From Mycobacterium sp. 1274761.0 (lineage in GTDB: Bacteria > Actinomycetota > Actinomycetes > Mycobacteriales > Mycobacteriaceae), in contig NZ_LZMC01000063.1 of assembly GCF_001668615.1 (NCBI RefSeq), positions 31,293 through 95,292 on the forward strand: DNA of 64,000 bases, written 5' to 3'. A model generated the notes under the pieces. The model did no database searches. It worked only from the letters and a program-made list of their open reading frames with translations, and was not told the origin of the DNA. Of the stretch, positions 48,540-57,412 are shown one piece after another (the first letter of the stretch is position 1; the number at the start of each line of letters is the position of its first letter). A program made the position numbers and the translations under genes.

Positions 48540-50277
48540 ATGCGTCGTCGGCAGACCACTCGACATGCACGGGTATGTCGTCGGTCCACGGCTGTCCCGT
48601 CACCATGTCGGCGACGTTGACATAGCCGCGCTCGAACTCCCCCGTTGCGGCGTCGACCAACCGGTACTGCTGCCGCTGCCGGTGAATCGGTTGCGCGTCG
48701 AGCATGATGACGCGCACCTCGTCCGGTTCGAACCCGCAGCGCTCCTGCATGGCGGCGATCAACTGCTCGTTGTGCATGTGGCCGTCACCGAAGTTCCACC
48801 CCACAGCGGTACTGCACAGCCGCTCGCCCTCGGTGATGATGTAGTCGTCTTCGTTGCGTCCGGCCAGCGCGTTGTGCACCAGTGTCAGCAGCGCTTTGCC
48901 GTGAGAGTTGAAGCCGCGGAACGCATATCCCTTGTAGAGGTAGATCATCGCCTGCTCCGGGCTGCCGTAGAACTTCTCCAGCTGGGAGGCTGGCATGCTC
49001 GCGATCGCGACGAGACCGCGCTCGATCTTCTCGTTCGCCGACGGCTTCAGACACCACCACGAAGTGTCCCAGTTGCCGGCGTAATACCGCATCCCCGGCA
49101 GGAACGAGATCTTGCGGGGGAAGAGGTTGCCCAGCGCGACGATGGTGGCCAACACCGCAAAGAGCAGCACGGGCAGCGGCGTGGTCAGCTGCGAGAGACC
49201 CACCTCGGCGTGCCCGACGAACAGCGTGATCACCGAGAAGATCATGAAGACGTTCCACTCAAGCGGCACGCCCATGGGAATCGCCGACAGGATCGCGAAG
49301 TGGAAGCAGAACATGACGAAGGCCGCAATCGCCGTCGGCCAGCCGCCGTGGGAGAACAGCAACACCAGCGGCACCAGCATCTCGACGGCGGTGCTGAAAT
49401 GAGCGATCACCCGCGACACGCGACCGGGCCGCAGATCGTCGGGGAACCGCTCGAAGAACCTCCGCTTCAGCCGTTTGGTCCGGACCAGCGGATTATTCGA
49501 CATCATCGTCGAGATCACAAACGGGAAGTGCTTGTTCAGCTTTGACGTCGCGGCCCCCATCCAGATCGCGACGCACACCAGCTTCGCGGCAATGATCAGG
49601 TCCACGCCGTAGCCGGCGAACAGGAACGCCACGGTGAACGAGCCGTAGACCTCTCCGCGTGCGGCCAGGAAGATCACCTTGTCACGCAGTCCGGCCAGCG
49701 CCAGCAGCCCGAGAATGGTCCAGATCTGCCACATCGGCAGGACACCGATCGATGTGCCGAGCACGGGCACCGGTCCCGTGCCGTCGGAGAACAGCGCGAT
49801 CAGCAGGACCACCAGCAGCGCCCCGTACAGCACGACGTCCACCGGTTTGCGCGCGGTGCCTTTGGTCAGCGGCACGCGGTCGGGCCACGGTGGGAGCCGA
49901 ATGGTGTTGGGCCGCAACCAGTACAAGATCGATCCCAGCGGCGGGAAGAACCGGTTGTTCAGCGGCCCGAACCCGCAGCCGAGGCCCACCACCTCGAACA
50001 GCATCGTGTAGAGCACGACCTTCTCGAAGAAGATGGGCTCGGTCCACCACTGACCGATGTTGGTGAAGCCGTCGATGCCCTTGGTGGCCAGCGCGAACAA
50101 CCAGCCGCCGAGGATGTATAGCAGGATCTTGACGACGTAGAACAGGTGCATCACGACCGGCGTGCCAAAGCCGACCTCGGCCCAGTGTTCGGCCATCGGT
50201 CGGATCTTCTCCGAGCGGGTGCCTTTGACCCATTCGTCGAAGTCGACAACCGGCATGTCGGGCTTCAGGAATCCCAT
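48505..50277 (-). CDS. DUF3556 multi-pass membrane protein
   Basis: 590 residues. About ten membrane helices over residues 45-430, then a soluble C-terminal domain of about 150 residues (FRGFNSHGKALLTLVHNALA, AAMQERCGFEPDEVRVIMLD). The N-terminus MGFLKPDMPVVDFDEWVKGT is characteristic of DUF3556 proteins of mycolate-containing actinobacteria. ATG 50277 is only 12 bases from a KstR-like palindrome, suggesting sterol-responsive control and a very short 5' UTR. Biochemical role unknown; lipid handling is suggested by regulation only. Confidence 0.88.
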   Translation of the reverse strand: MGFLKPDMPVVDFDEWVKGTRSEKIRPMAEHWAEVGFGTPVVMHLFYVVKILLYILGGWLFALATKGIDGFTNIGQWWTEPIFFEKVVLYTMLFEVVGLGCGFGPLNNRFFPPLGSILYWLRPNTIRLPPWPDRVPLTKGTARKPVDVVLYGALLVVLLIALFSDGTGPVPVLGTSIGVLPMWQIWTILGLLALAGLRDKVIFLAARGEVYGSFTVAFLFAGYGVDLIIAAKLVCVAIWMGAATSKLNKHFPFVISTMMSNNPLVRTKRLKRRFFERFPDDLRPGRVSRVIAHFSTAVEMLVPLVLLFSHGGWPTAIAAFVMFCFHFAILSAIPMGVPLEWNVFMIFSVITLFVGHAEVGLSQLTTPLPVLLFAVLATIVALGNLFPRKISFLPGMRYYAGNWDTSWWCLKPSANEKIERGLVAIASMPASQLEKFYGSPEQAMIYLYKGYAFRGFNSHGKALLTLVHNALAGRNEDDYIITEGERLCSTAVGWNFGDGHMHNEQLIAAMQERCGFEPDEVRVIMLDAQPIHRQRQQYRLVDAATGEFERGYVNVADMVTGQPWTDDIPVHVEWSADDASKLRTDRETSG

Positions 50278-50288
50278 GACTTCACAGA

Positions 50289-50304
50289 CTAGAACGTGTT
50301 CTAG
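50289..50304. promoter_or_regulatory. KstR-like operator
   Basis: CTAGAACGTGTTCTAG is a near-perfect palindrome (7-base arms, GT spacer) and fits the KstR consensus TnnAACnnGTTnnA at every fixed position. It lies 12 bases upstream of the DUF3556 start, a location where a bound repressor would block the promoter. Confidence 0.65.
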
Positions 50305-50353
50305 GTTGGTCGTCAAGGTTCCGCCCCCTCAGCGCAAACCCGAGGAGGAACCG

Positions 50354-51604
50354 TCAGCCCAGGGCGCCGTCGAGGCGGGCAACGTATGCGTCGACGTCGC
50401 CGATCGCCGACTCGGCGGCGTGGACGCTCACCGCGATCGTGTTGCCGATCCCGTGGACGCCGTGGGTGAGGCCCATCATTGGCGACAGCTCGGGGTAGCC
50501 GGCGGTGACGACCACCGGTGCGTCACCGAAGCGCAAATCGGCGGGACCGCGGTTGACGCTCGAGACGACGGTGTTGCCGGTCACCGTGGGCGAGCGCAGA
50601 GTCGGATCGAATTGAGCCACGCCCCAGCGCAGCAGCGGCGCGGGCACGGTCGCGAACGCCTGGCTGGCCGCCCGCAGCGCCGGGTGTGCGGCCCGCCGCC
50701 GGCGGTCGGCAAGCTCGGCGGCGATCCGCGCGCCACGCTCGTCGACGGCGAGCTCTGGGTACAGGCTTACGCCGACATTGCCGAAGCTGTTATGTGCCTC
50801 GCGGGCGACCGCTTTCGCCATCGGTACCTCTGCGCCGAGCGTCGATGGGTCATCGTCCAGCTCGCGGAGGTGCGCCGAGAGCGCGGTCGACACGGCACAC
50901 AGCACGCCGATCGTCACCGTCGTTCCGGGCAGTTGGTCACGGCGGCGAATCAGGGTGCGCAGGCTGCGCGCACCCGCCGGACGGGCGTTGCTGCGCAGCG
51001 CGGGCCGCGTCGGTGCCGGCGCCGGCACGCGACCCGATTCGGTGTCGCGGACCAGCTGGCGGTGTGCGCGAGCGGCGACGACGCTGCGCCACGGCGACCT
51101 GATCGCGCGCAGCCGCGGCGTCGGCACCGGCGCGATGTCGACCGCACGGCCCAACAGCCGCGCCGCCAGTTCCGACGACCGTTGGCCGTCAGCCAGCACG
51201 TGCGACATCTGCAGCACCACAACGGTTCCCGCACCCGAAGCGCCCGGTACACCGATGACCGGGCTGAAGATGTGCAGACGCCACGGAGCGACCCGAGGGT
51301 CAAGCTGGTTGGCGGCGAGTCGGCCCACCGATTCCAGGCAGCCGGACCAGCTATTGTCGGCGAGCTCCTGCGTGATGAACTGCCCGGCCACATCGCCGGT
51401 CACCCAGGCAGGATATGTGAAGGCACTCCCGTCGCGCACCAGCAGCCGCAATTCCGCACAGCCTGCCGCACGGTCGCGAACCTCGGCGACCGCTCGCTCG
51501 AAATCGGCTGGGACGCCGTCGAATCCGTACAGCAGAAATTGATCATTGGGGACCTTGGCCGACATCCAGTAGGTCTGCGCATCGACCGCGGCAAGCCGGC
51601 ACAT
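50354..51604 (-). CDS. WS/DGAT-like acyltransferase domain protein
   Basis: 416 residues. Resembles wax ester synthase/diacylglycerol acyltransferases: early QTYWMSAKVPNDQFLLYGFD, the motif MSHVLADGQR in place of HHxxxDG (second His, the catalytic one, kept; first His replaced by Ser), NSFGNVGVSLYPELAVD as the NxGN-like region, and SSVNRGPADLRFGD near the C-terminus. Shorter than typical (about 460). Likely acyl-CoA-dependent but may use an unusual acceptor. ATG 51604. Same direction as the downstream DUF3556 gene, 49 bases past the KstR-like site. Confidence 0.75.
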   Translation of the reverse strand: MCRLAAVDAQTYWMSAKVPNDQFLLYGFDGVPADFERAVAEVRDRAAGCAELRLLVRDGSAFTYPAWVTGDVAGQFITQELADNSWSGCLESVGRLAANQLDPRVAPWRLHIFSPVIGVPGASGAGTVVVLQMSHVLADGQRSSELAARLLGRAVDIAPVPTPRLRAIRSPWRSVVAARAHRQLVRDTESGRVPAPAPTRPALRSNARPAGARSLRTLIRRRDQLPGTTVTIGVLCAVSTALSAHLRELDDDPSTLGAEVPMAKAVAREAHNSFGNVGVSLYPELAVDERGARIAAELADRRRRAAHPALRAASQAFATVPAPLLRWGVAQFDPTLRSPTVTGNTVVSSVNRGPADLRFGDAPVVVTAGYPELSPMMGLTHGVHGIGNTIAVSVHAAESAIGDVDAYVARLDGALG

Positions 51605-51619
51605 GCTCATCGCGACGGG

Positions 51620-52522
51620 TCAGGGTCGCCCGATGAAGTCGATGACATGACCGCCCACCACCTCAGGCTGCTCCAGCTGCAGGAAATGGCCTGCGCCCTC
51701 CACCACGAAGGCATCGCTGTGGGGTGGCAGGATCCGTTCCACCCACGAGATGTAATCCGGTGCGACACAACCGTCGTCATCCCCATGCAGATACAGCGTC
51801 GGTATCGCAGGGGGCTTCAGGAACCATTGATGCAACTCCGCATACTGCTCCGGCGGTGCGGTGAACCGGAAGTTGTCCCGATATGTCGCAAGCGCCGCGC
51901 GCCAGTTCTCCGGTGCCCCGATAGCCGCCTCGACGAGCGCAATGTCGTCGTCCTCGTCGTAACCCGGTGACCATTGGCGCCACAGGGAGCGAACCACCCG
52001 AAAACCGGAAAGCTCTGGCAGGAAGGGCAAAAGGAAGTACATGACATACCAGCTGCGCAGCAACTGACGCGGTATCTGTGCGGCGAGGCGGACCGGGTCC
52101 GGAGCGCGGCCCCATGGCTGAAATGACGCGAAGGGCGGAAACGACATCAGTACGGCCGATGCAATCGGCGTGTCCGGCATCGCGGCCAGACCGACCGCGG
52201 TTTGGGCGCCCCAGTCATGACCGATCACGACGTCGCGTCCGCCTGCGCCGACTGCATCCAGCACACGCAGCGCATCGTCGATCAGCGCACCGATGTGATA
52301 GCTGTCGTCCGCGGCGGTCGACGACGGCGCGTAGCCACGCATGAACGGCGCCACCACACGCCAGCCCGCGTCGACAAGGAGCGGCACGAGTTTCCGCCAT
52401 CCGTACGGGGTGTCAGGAAAGCCGTGGAGACACAACGCGACTGGCCTGTCCGTCGGCCCCCAGCTCAACGCGCGCAGGTGCACTGCCGGGGTGGCGACGT
52501 CGATCCATTCCGGCTCGGTCAT
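51620..52522 (-). CDS. alpha/beta hydrolase, epoxide-hydrolase-like
   Basis: 300 residues. Oxyanion motif LCLHGFPDTPYGWR, nucleophile Asp in VIGHDWGAQTAV (D rather than Ser, as in epoxide hydrolases and dehalogenases), cap domain, charge-relay Asp in YLHGDDDGCV and His in GAGHFLQLEQPE. The HGFPD and GHDWG pair is diagnostic. Epoxide or haloalkane hydrolysis is likely; substrate unknown. It follows the Mce-associated pair by 6 bases and precedes the WS/DGAT-like gene by 15, so one operon is likely. Confidence 0.88.
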   Translation of the reverse strand: MTEPEWIDVATPAVHLRALSWGPTDRPVALCLHGFPDTPYGWRKLVPLLVDAGWRVVAPFMRGYAPSSTAADDSYHIGALIDDALRVLDAVGAGGRDVVIGHDWGAQTAVGLAAMPDTPIASAVLMSFPPFASFQPWGRAPDPVRLAAQIPRQLLRSWYVMYFLLPFLPELSGFRVVRSLWRQWSPGYDEDDDIALVEAAIGAPENWRAALATYRDNFRFTAPPEQYAELHQWFLKPPAIPTLYLHGDDDGCVAPDYISWVERILPPHSDAFVVEGAGHFLQLEQPEVVGGHVIDFIGRP

Positions 52523-52528
52523 GGGGGC

Positions 52529-53176
52529 CTAGACCGGGGTGAATTCCGAGATCAGCCAGCGGTCACCCGACTTGTCCAGGGTGACGCGCACGCTGGATGC
52601 GGTATCGGTGGGTACACCGGTGCCGATCGTCACGGTCTGGTTGACGAACAACAGCACGACGGCGCGGCCCGGATTCGCCGATACCGACGCCGCCGCAGGC
52701 ACACTGGCGACGGCCGATATCTGTTTCTCCCTGGCGCCGGGAATCACGATGTTTTTGGTGAGATCGGTGTACTGATCGCGAAATCCGCCGGTGAGCCGGT
52801 CGCGGGCCGCGGTCAGCTGCTGCTCGACGGTATCGGGTTTGTACGACAGCAACGCGATCGTGCTGTCCTTGGCGGCCTGAACCGACTGCTCCCCGACGAT
52901 GTCGCTGTCACGCGCAGCTGAGTCCATGAACTTCAGCCACCCGGCGCCGATCACCAGGAGGAGCATCAATGCCGGCAGCACGCCGTACGCCACGACACGC
53001 GCCCAGTCGATCGGGCGCTTGGGTTCGGCGAAACTGGCGACAGCGGCGTCGTCGTCGGCGGTCAGCGCGGTCTCGGGTGCGGCGTGCTTACCCTCTGTAT
53101 CCGTGCCGGTGTCGGTGTCCACACGAGCCGAGGTGTCGTCGACGGAGTCCTCGCTCACATGCTTGTTCTCGGTCAT
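52529..53176 (-). CDS. Mce-associated membrane protein
   Basis: 215 residues: acidic disordered N-terminus of about 60 residues, one membrane helix (VVAYGVLPALMLLLVIGAGW), then a NTF2-like periplasmic domain with SYKPDTVEQQLTAARDRLTG, the signature of Mce-associated (Mas) proteins. ATG overlaps the upstream gene's stop (ATGA). Such proteins stabilise Mce lipid importers. No mce genes are in this window, so the partner must be elsewhere. Confidence 0.88.
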   Translation of the reverse strand: MTENKHVSEDSVDDTSARVDTDTGTDTEGKHAAPETALTADDDAAVASFAEPKRPIDWARVVAYGVLPALMLLLVIGAGWLKFMDSAARDSDIVGEQSVQAAKDSTIALLSYKPDTVEQQLTAARDRLTGGFRDQYTDLTKNIVIPGAREKQISAVASVPAAASVSANPGRAVVLLFVNQTVTIGTGVPTDTASSVRVTLDKSGDRWLISEFTPV

Positions 53177-53799
53177 GATACGAACCTCACATTGGCCACC
53201 TTGGCACCGTCGCCGACTTTTTGCACGGTGATCCGCATTCGCCAGGCGCGTGGCTCCTGTTCTGCCGCACCGGCATTGGACGTCTTGACGGTGACAGCGA
53301 CGAGCACATCGGCGCCGTCCTCGTTGATCGACTCGACGCCGGCCTCGGTGACGTTGCCGACGGATTTCGACTTCGCCTGCTTGACAACCTCTTTGAACGG
53401 TTGCGCCCGCGCCTGAAAATCGTCGTAAAAGGTGCCGGTCGAGGAGTCCAACACGCGCTGCACGTCTTCGTCGGCGTGCTCGAAGTCGATCGTGGTGAGG
53501 TTCACCGCCGCCTGCCGGCCCACCTGCAGGTACAGGTTGCGCTGCTGCGCCGCCTCGTTCGACTGGTAGGTACGCCAGCCGAGCCAACCGCACAGGCCGG
53601 CCAAGGCGACGACCCCGACCGACCCCAGGATCGTGGCGAGCCGGACGTGCGACATCGGCGTCTTCACCGGCGCCTGCTTCGCGGTGGTGTCCTCGGCCGT
53701 CGGCTTGTCGGCACCCTCAGCGCCACGGTCGGCGGCTGCCGTGTCCTGCGCCGTTTCCTCGCTCACGTCCCCGTCGGGGGCCCCAGCATCGTCTGCCAT
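53173..53799 (-). CDS. Mce-associated membrane protein
   Basis: 208 residues with the same plan as its downstream neighbour: acidic low-complexity N-terminus, helix (LATILGSVGVVALAGLCGWL), then NTF2-like domain with TIDFEHADEDVQRVLDSSTG, FYDDFQARAQPFKEVV. The FEHADEDVQRVLDSSTG pattern is typical of Rv1363c-type proteins. ATG 53799 has a strong AGAGGAG; an in-frame start at 53922 is rejected. Divergent from tetR across a promoter with an inverted repeat. Confidence 0.88.
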   Translation of the reverse strand: MADDAGAPDGDVSEETAQDTAAADRGAEGADKPTAEDTTAKQAPVKTPMSHVRLATILGSVGVVALAGLCGWLGWRTYQSNEAAQQRNLYLQVGRQAAVNLTTIDFEHADEDVQRVLDSSTGTFYDDFQARAQPFKEVVKQAKSKSVGNVTEAGVESINEDGADVLVAVTVKTSNAGAAEQEPRAWRMRITVQKVGDGAKVANVRFVS

Positions 53800-53928
53800 G
53801 TTGCTCCTCTGTGGCGCGGCGGCCTGCGTCCAGGCGTGCGTATGTCCGGTCCAAGGTACGTGCCGGAACCTGAGAACCACCCGGCGGCCACAGCGTGCGA
53901 CGCGAAATGAAAGAACCGCCATGATTCT

Positions 53929-53947
53929 TCTAGAACCGAGTTCCAGA
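53929..53947. promoter_or_regulatory. candidate TetR operator
   Basis: TCTAGAAC-CGA-GTTCCAGA, one mismatch across 8-base arms, 19 bases before the tetR start and in the divergent Mce-associated promoter. The 3-base spacer separates it from the KstR pattern. Confidence 0.45.
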
Positions 53948-53965
53948 ATCGGTTAGCGTGTCGGA

Positions 53966-54544
53966 ATGACGTCGCCCCAGCGGCGTTGGTCGAAAACCGA
54001 CGCCACGCAGCAGCGCATCCTCGACGCGGCGACCGACATCTTCAGCACGCGAGGTTTCTCGGCGGCCACCATGGCCGACATCGTTGGACGGTCAGGCGCC
54101 AGCATCGGCAGCATCTACCATCATTTCGGCGGCAAGAAAGAGCTGTTTTTGGCCATCTATGATCGGCTGTCCGCCGACGTCGAGCTCCGCCTCGCGGCGG
54201 CCACCGACGACGCCGCGAGCCTGGACAGCCAGCAGGCCTTCGCGCTGCATACCCGCGCCTATCTGAATGCGATATGGCAGAACCGGCGCGCGGCCAAGGT
54301 GATGGCATCCGGGGATGTCCCTGCCGATTTCGAGCCGCTGCGACGCAAGAACACGCTGACGTTCTTCCAGCGATGGATGGGAGTGCTCGACGTGGACTCG
54401 TCCGCGCGCGGTCAACTGCTCTCGCGAGTTCTGATCGCGATCATGTCGGAAGCGTCGCTGATGGTCACCGCGTGCGACGACGCCACCGATGTCGAGCCGA
54501 TCTGTGACGCCACCATCGAGTGGATCACGCGGCTGAGAACCTGA
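53966..54544 (+). CDS. TetR-family regulator
   Basis: 192 residues. Helix-turn-helix: QRILDAATDIFSTRGFSAAT to VGRSGASIGSIYHHFGGKKE. C-terminal ligand domain from about residue 85. Divergent from the Mce-associated/epoxide hydrolase/WS-DGAT group, which it probably represses through the repeat at 53929-53947, also controlling itself. Confidence 0.9.
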   Translation: MTSPQRRWSKTDATQQRILDAATDIFSTRGFSAATMADIVGRSGASIGSIYHHFGGKKELFLAIYDRLSADVELRLAAATDDAASLDSQQAFALHTRAYLNAIWQNRRAAKVMASGDVPADFEPLRRKNTLTFFQRWMGVLDVDSSARGQLLSRVLIAIMSEASLMVTACDDATDVEPICDATIEWITRLRT

Positions 54545-54554
54545 CAAAAGCCCG

Positions 54555-55028
54555 TCACGCGCGGGCGACAGCATCCTCGAGTTCGGCGATGACGATCTTG
54601 CGCATGCCGAGCATCGCCCCGGTGGCCGCAGCCGCGCGGGCCGGATCTGGATCGGTGGTCAGCTCGAACAGCCGATCGGGCACAATCTGCCAGCTAAGCC
54701 CGAAACGGTCCTTGAGCCAGCCGCATTGCGACTCCTCGCCGCCGTCGACGAGCCGGTCCCAGTAGTAGTCGACCTCGGCCTGGTCCTTGCAATGCACCAT
54801 GAACGACACCGCTTCGGAGAACCGGAAGTGTGGACCACCGTTGATGCCGATAAATCGGGTGCCGTCCAAGACGAAGACACCGGACAGCACGCTACCGGGT
54901 TCGCCTGGGCCCGCGTCCGTCGTGCGATGGAGTTCCTCAACCGACGAGTTCGGAAAGACCGAGGTGTAAAACTCGGCGGCCTCTTCGAGGTTGTCGTCGA
55001 ACCACAGGGACGGGGTGATGGCCGGCAT
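54555..55028 (-). CDS. VOC-family (PhnB-type) protein
   Basis: 157 residues. Begins MPAITPSLWFDDNLEEAAEF, continues FIGINGGPHFRFSEAVSFMV and DRLVDGGEESQCGWLKDRFG, the 3-demethylubiquinone-methyltransferase-like branch of the vicinal oxygen chelate fold. Family enzymes are rarely characterised; metal binding is variable. GAGAGG lies 5-6 bases before ATG 55028. It lies between two TetR genes; no operon is evident. Confidence 0.88.
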   Translation of the reverse strand: MPAITPSLWFDDNLEEAAEFYTSVFPNSSVEELHRTTDAGPGEPGSVLSGVFVLDGTRFIGINGGPHFRFSEAVSFMVHCKDQAEVDYYWDRLVDGGEESQCGWLKDRFGLSWQIVPDRLFELTTDPDPARAAAATGAMLGMRKIVIAELEDAVARA

Positions 55029-55090
55029 GGGGGCCTCTCTATCTCTTTCGCGAACGTGACACCAAGACAGACCGGCCGGACCGCCGAAAC

Positions 55091-55738
55091 TCATCTGCGG
55101 GCGCGGCACGCGCCCAATGCCCGCATCGAGAAGTCCAGTACGCGGGCCTTGCTCTGCCGAAGGGCCTCTTCGGTGCCTGCCGAGGTAGTCAGCTCACGAC
55201 TGACGATTGCGCTGATGGCGACCGCGTCGGCTGCGGGGTCGGCTAGCGGAAACGAGCCGTCGTCTCGGCCGCGCGCGAGAATTCGCTGCAGCGATCGTTC
55301 GCGGTCGGTGTGCAGGCGCTCGCGGGTCTCCCGATACCCCTTGGCTGCGCGCACCTCGTCCGAGTCGATGACGGTGAGGTGGCTTCGCAGCCGCGGGTCG
55401 TGCGCGAGATCGAACATCATCTCGACCCACTGGTTCAGCTGGGTGACCGGATCACCGGGTGACTCGTCGGCGATGCGGTCCAGCCGGTCGACCAGCGCCC
55501 CGGCCTCCTGCTGCAGCATCGCCAGGAACAGTTCGTCCTTCGACGCGAAGTGGCGGTAGAACGCCCGGGTCGACAAGGCGGCGCGCTCGAGGATCGCAGC
55601 GACCGGGATGGGTCCGCTGTGCGGCTCGGACAGACAGCTATAGGCCGCGTCGATGATTTCCTGGCGGTCATCGCCGGTCGCCGGGCCGGGCTGCACGCTC
55701 GCCAAGTCTAGGTCGGCTGCTGGTCGCCGTTTGGTCAC
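55091..55738 (-). CDS. TetR-family regulator
   Basis: 215 residues. Helix-turn-helix: RQEIIDAAYSCLSEPHSGPI, ILERAALSTRAFYRHFASKD. C-terminal domain with LRSHLTVIDSDEVRAAKGYR resembles mycobacterial TetR_C regulators of lipid genes. Divergent from the alpha/beta hydrolase over 65 bases. No perfect palindrome was found in that gap. Confidence 0.88.
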   Translation of the reverse strand: MTKRRPAADLDLASVQPGPATGDDRQEIIDAAYSCLSEPHSGPIPVAAILERAALSTRAFYRHFASKDELFLAMLQQEAGALVDRLDRIADESPGDPVTQLNQWVEMMFDLAHDPRLRSHLTVIDSDEVRAAKGYRETRERLHTDRERSLQRILARGRDDGSFPLADPAADAVAISAIVSRELTTSAGTEEALRQSKARVLDFSMRALGACRARR

Positions 55739-55803
55739 CGTCTTGAATAACCGCGTTTCGACGCTGGGTAACGTGAGCGCCGGGATTGGTCGAGAGGACG
55801 TCC

Positions 55804-56661
55804 GTGAGCGCTGGGCAAAGTGAACTACAGACGGTGAAATTCCGGGGTGTCGACGGCCTGACGCTCATCGCCGACGAATGGAACGCCACAGCGACGGGCG
55901 ACCGGCCGTCGGTGCTGTTTCTGCACGGCGGTGGACAGAACCGGTATTCCTGGAAGAACACCTGCCAGATCCTGGCCGACGAGGGTCTGCACGTGGTCGC
56001 GCTGGACTCCCGCGGCCACGGCGACAGTGACCGCTCCCCCGACGCCAACTACACGGTCGACGTGCTGTGTGCCGACACCCTCGCGGTCATGGACCAGATC
56101 AACCGCCCGGTGATCTTGATCGGTGCCAGCATGGGCGGGATGACGGGCATCCTCGCCGCCGAGCAGGGCGGCCCCACGAAGGTCACCAAGCTCGTGCTCG
56201 TCGATGTCGTCCCGCGGTATGAGAAGGACGGCAGCGCCCGCATCCGCGAATTCATGGCCAGCGGTCTCGACGGCTTCACCTCGCTGGACGAGGCCGCAGA
56301 AGCCGTCGCCGCATACCTGCCGCATCGCAAAAAGCCGCGCAGCCCCGAGGGTTTGAAGAAAAACCTGCGGCTGCGCGACGGGCGCTGGTTCTGGCACTGG
56401 GACCCGGCTTTTCTGACCGCGCCCATCGACGATTCGTTCGTCCGCGACGAAAAGCTCGAACGGGCCGCCATCAGCCTGACGATTCCGATCCTGCTGATCC
56501 GCGGCAGGCTTTCCGATGTGGTCAGCGAGGAAGGCGTCAAGCACTTCCTCGCCACCGTGCCGCACGCCGAGTTCGTCGAGCTGTCCGACGCCGGACACAC
56601 CGCGGCGGGTGACGACAACGACGCGTTCAGCGACGTCGTGGTCGAGTTCGTCAACCGGTGA
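55804..56661 (+). CDS. alpha/beta hydrolase (serine type)
   Basis: 285 residues. HGGG oxyanion motif in LFLHGGGQNRYSW, nucleophile elbow LIGASMGGMTG (Ser in G-x-S-x-G), acid in IRGRLSDVVSEEG and His in LSDAGHTAAGD. Ser nucleophile contrasts with the Asp-type hydrolase at 52 kb; esterase, peroxidase or C-C hydrolase are all possible. GTG 55804 has GAGAGGA at 6-base spacing and is preferred to 55786. Divergent from a TetR gene that may control it. Confidence 0.9.
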   Translation: MSAGQSELQTVKFRGVDGLTLIADEWNATATGDRPSVLFLHGGGQNRYSWKNTCQILADEGLHVVALDSRGHGDSDRSPDANYTVDVLCADTLAVMDQINRPVILIGASMGGMTGILAAEQGGPTKVTKLVLVDVVPRYEKDGSARIREFMASGLDGFTSLDEAAEAVAAYLPHRKKPRSPEGLKKNLRLRDGRWFWHWDPAFLTAPIDDSFVRDEKLERAAISLTIPILLIRGRLSDVVSEEGVKHFLATVPHAEFVELSDAGHTAAGDDNDAFSDVVVEFVNR

Positions 56662-56692
56662 GCCCCCAGACGCCGACAGCTCGACCGCGTCC

Positions 56693-57412
56693 TCAGCGAA
56701 GGCTATTAGCGGGCACGGGCACCGCCGGCGGCTGCGGCCGCAGCACGGGCGGACGCCACCGCTGCGGCAGCGCGCGCAAGACCACACCGAGCAGCACGAC
56801 GACACCGACCGCGATCGCGGCAATCGCCACCGCGGGGAGGCCGGAGAAGAAGCTGCCGACGAGGACATAGGTGCCGAAGGCGACGAACGACGCGGCCGCC
56901 GCGAGCTGGATGAACCGCTCGGGCAGATGCTTACCCGCGATCGCGCCGATCACGATCGCCAAGGCATCGGCGGCGACCATGCCCAGCGTCGAGCCGATCC
57001 ACACCCCTACCCAGTCGTTGTCGGCGGCGAGCGTGATGGTCGCGAGCATCGTCTTGTCGCCCAGTTCGGCGAGCAGAAATGCGGAGGTGACGGCGAGGAA
57101 CGCCGGTGCGTTGGATCGCTGGGCGCGGGTTGCCTCGTCGTCGGACAGCGAATCGCCTCGCAGCGTCCACAACCCGAACAGGACAAACGCCACGCCGGCG
57201 AAGATGCCCAGCAGGTGAGTGGGCAGCGCAGCGCCCAGATAGTGGCCGACGGCGACCGAGATCAGATGCACCGCGGTGGTGGCGACGGTGATGCCGCCGA
57301 GGACGACCCACCAGCGATGACGCAACGCGAAAGTCATCGCCATCAACTGCGATTTGTCGCCAAGCTCGGCGACGAAGATGACGGCGAAGCTCAACAGCAA
57401 CGCTGCGAACAC
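56693..57412 (-). CDS. TMEM165/GDT1-family cation transporter
   Basis: 239 residues, six helices in two inverted repeats. Both signature motifs are present: FVAELGDKSQLMAM and LLAELGDKTMLATI (E-x-G-D-K/R-T/S). The family exports Mn2+ or Ca2+ in exchange for protons. GTG 57412 lies 6 bases after GAGGAG; an in-frame upstream start at 57595 is rejected for lack of similarity. A Pro/Arg-rich C-terminal tail is present. Converges with the hydrolase. Confidence 0.92.
   Translation of the reverse strand: MFAALLLSFAVIFVAELGDKSQLMAMTFALRHRWWVVLGGITVATTAVHLISVAVGHYLGAALPTHLLGIFAGVAFVLFGLWTLRGDSLSDDEATRAQRSNAPAFLAVTSAFLLAELGDKTMLATITLAADNDWVGVWIGSTLGMVAADALAIVIGAIAGKHLPERFIQLAAAASFVAFGTYVLVGSFFSGLPAVAIAAIAVGVVVLLGVVLRALPQRWRPPVLRPQPPAVPVPANSLR

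Noticed and set aside
50162..51970. 602-codon frame antisense to the WS/DGAT-like gene
   Set aside because: Low-complexity Arg/His product and overlap with three minus-strand genes.
53929..53947. Second KstR site
   Set aside because: AAC and GTT are separated by 3 bases, not 2, so it does not fit the KstR consensus; treated as a TetR candidate.
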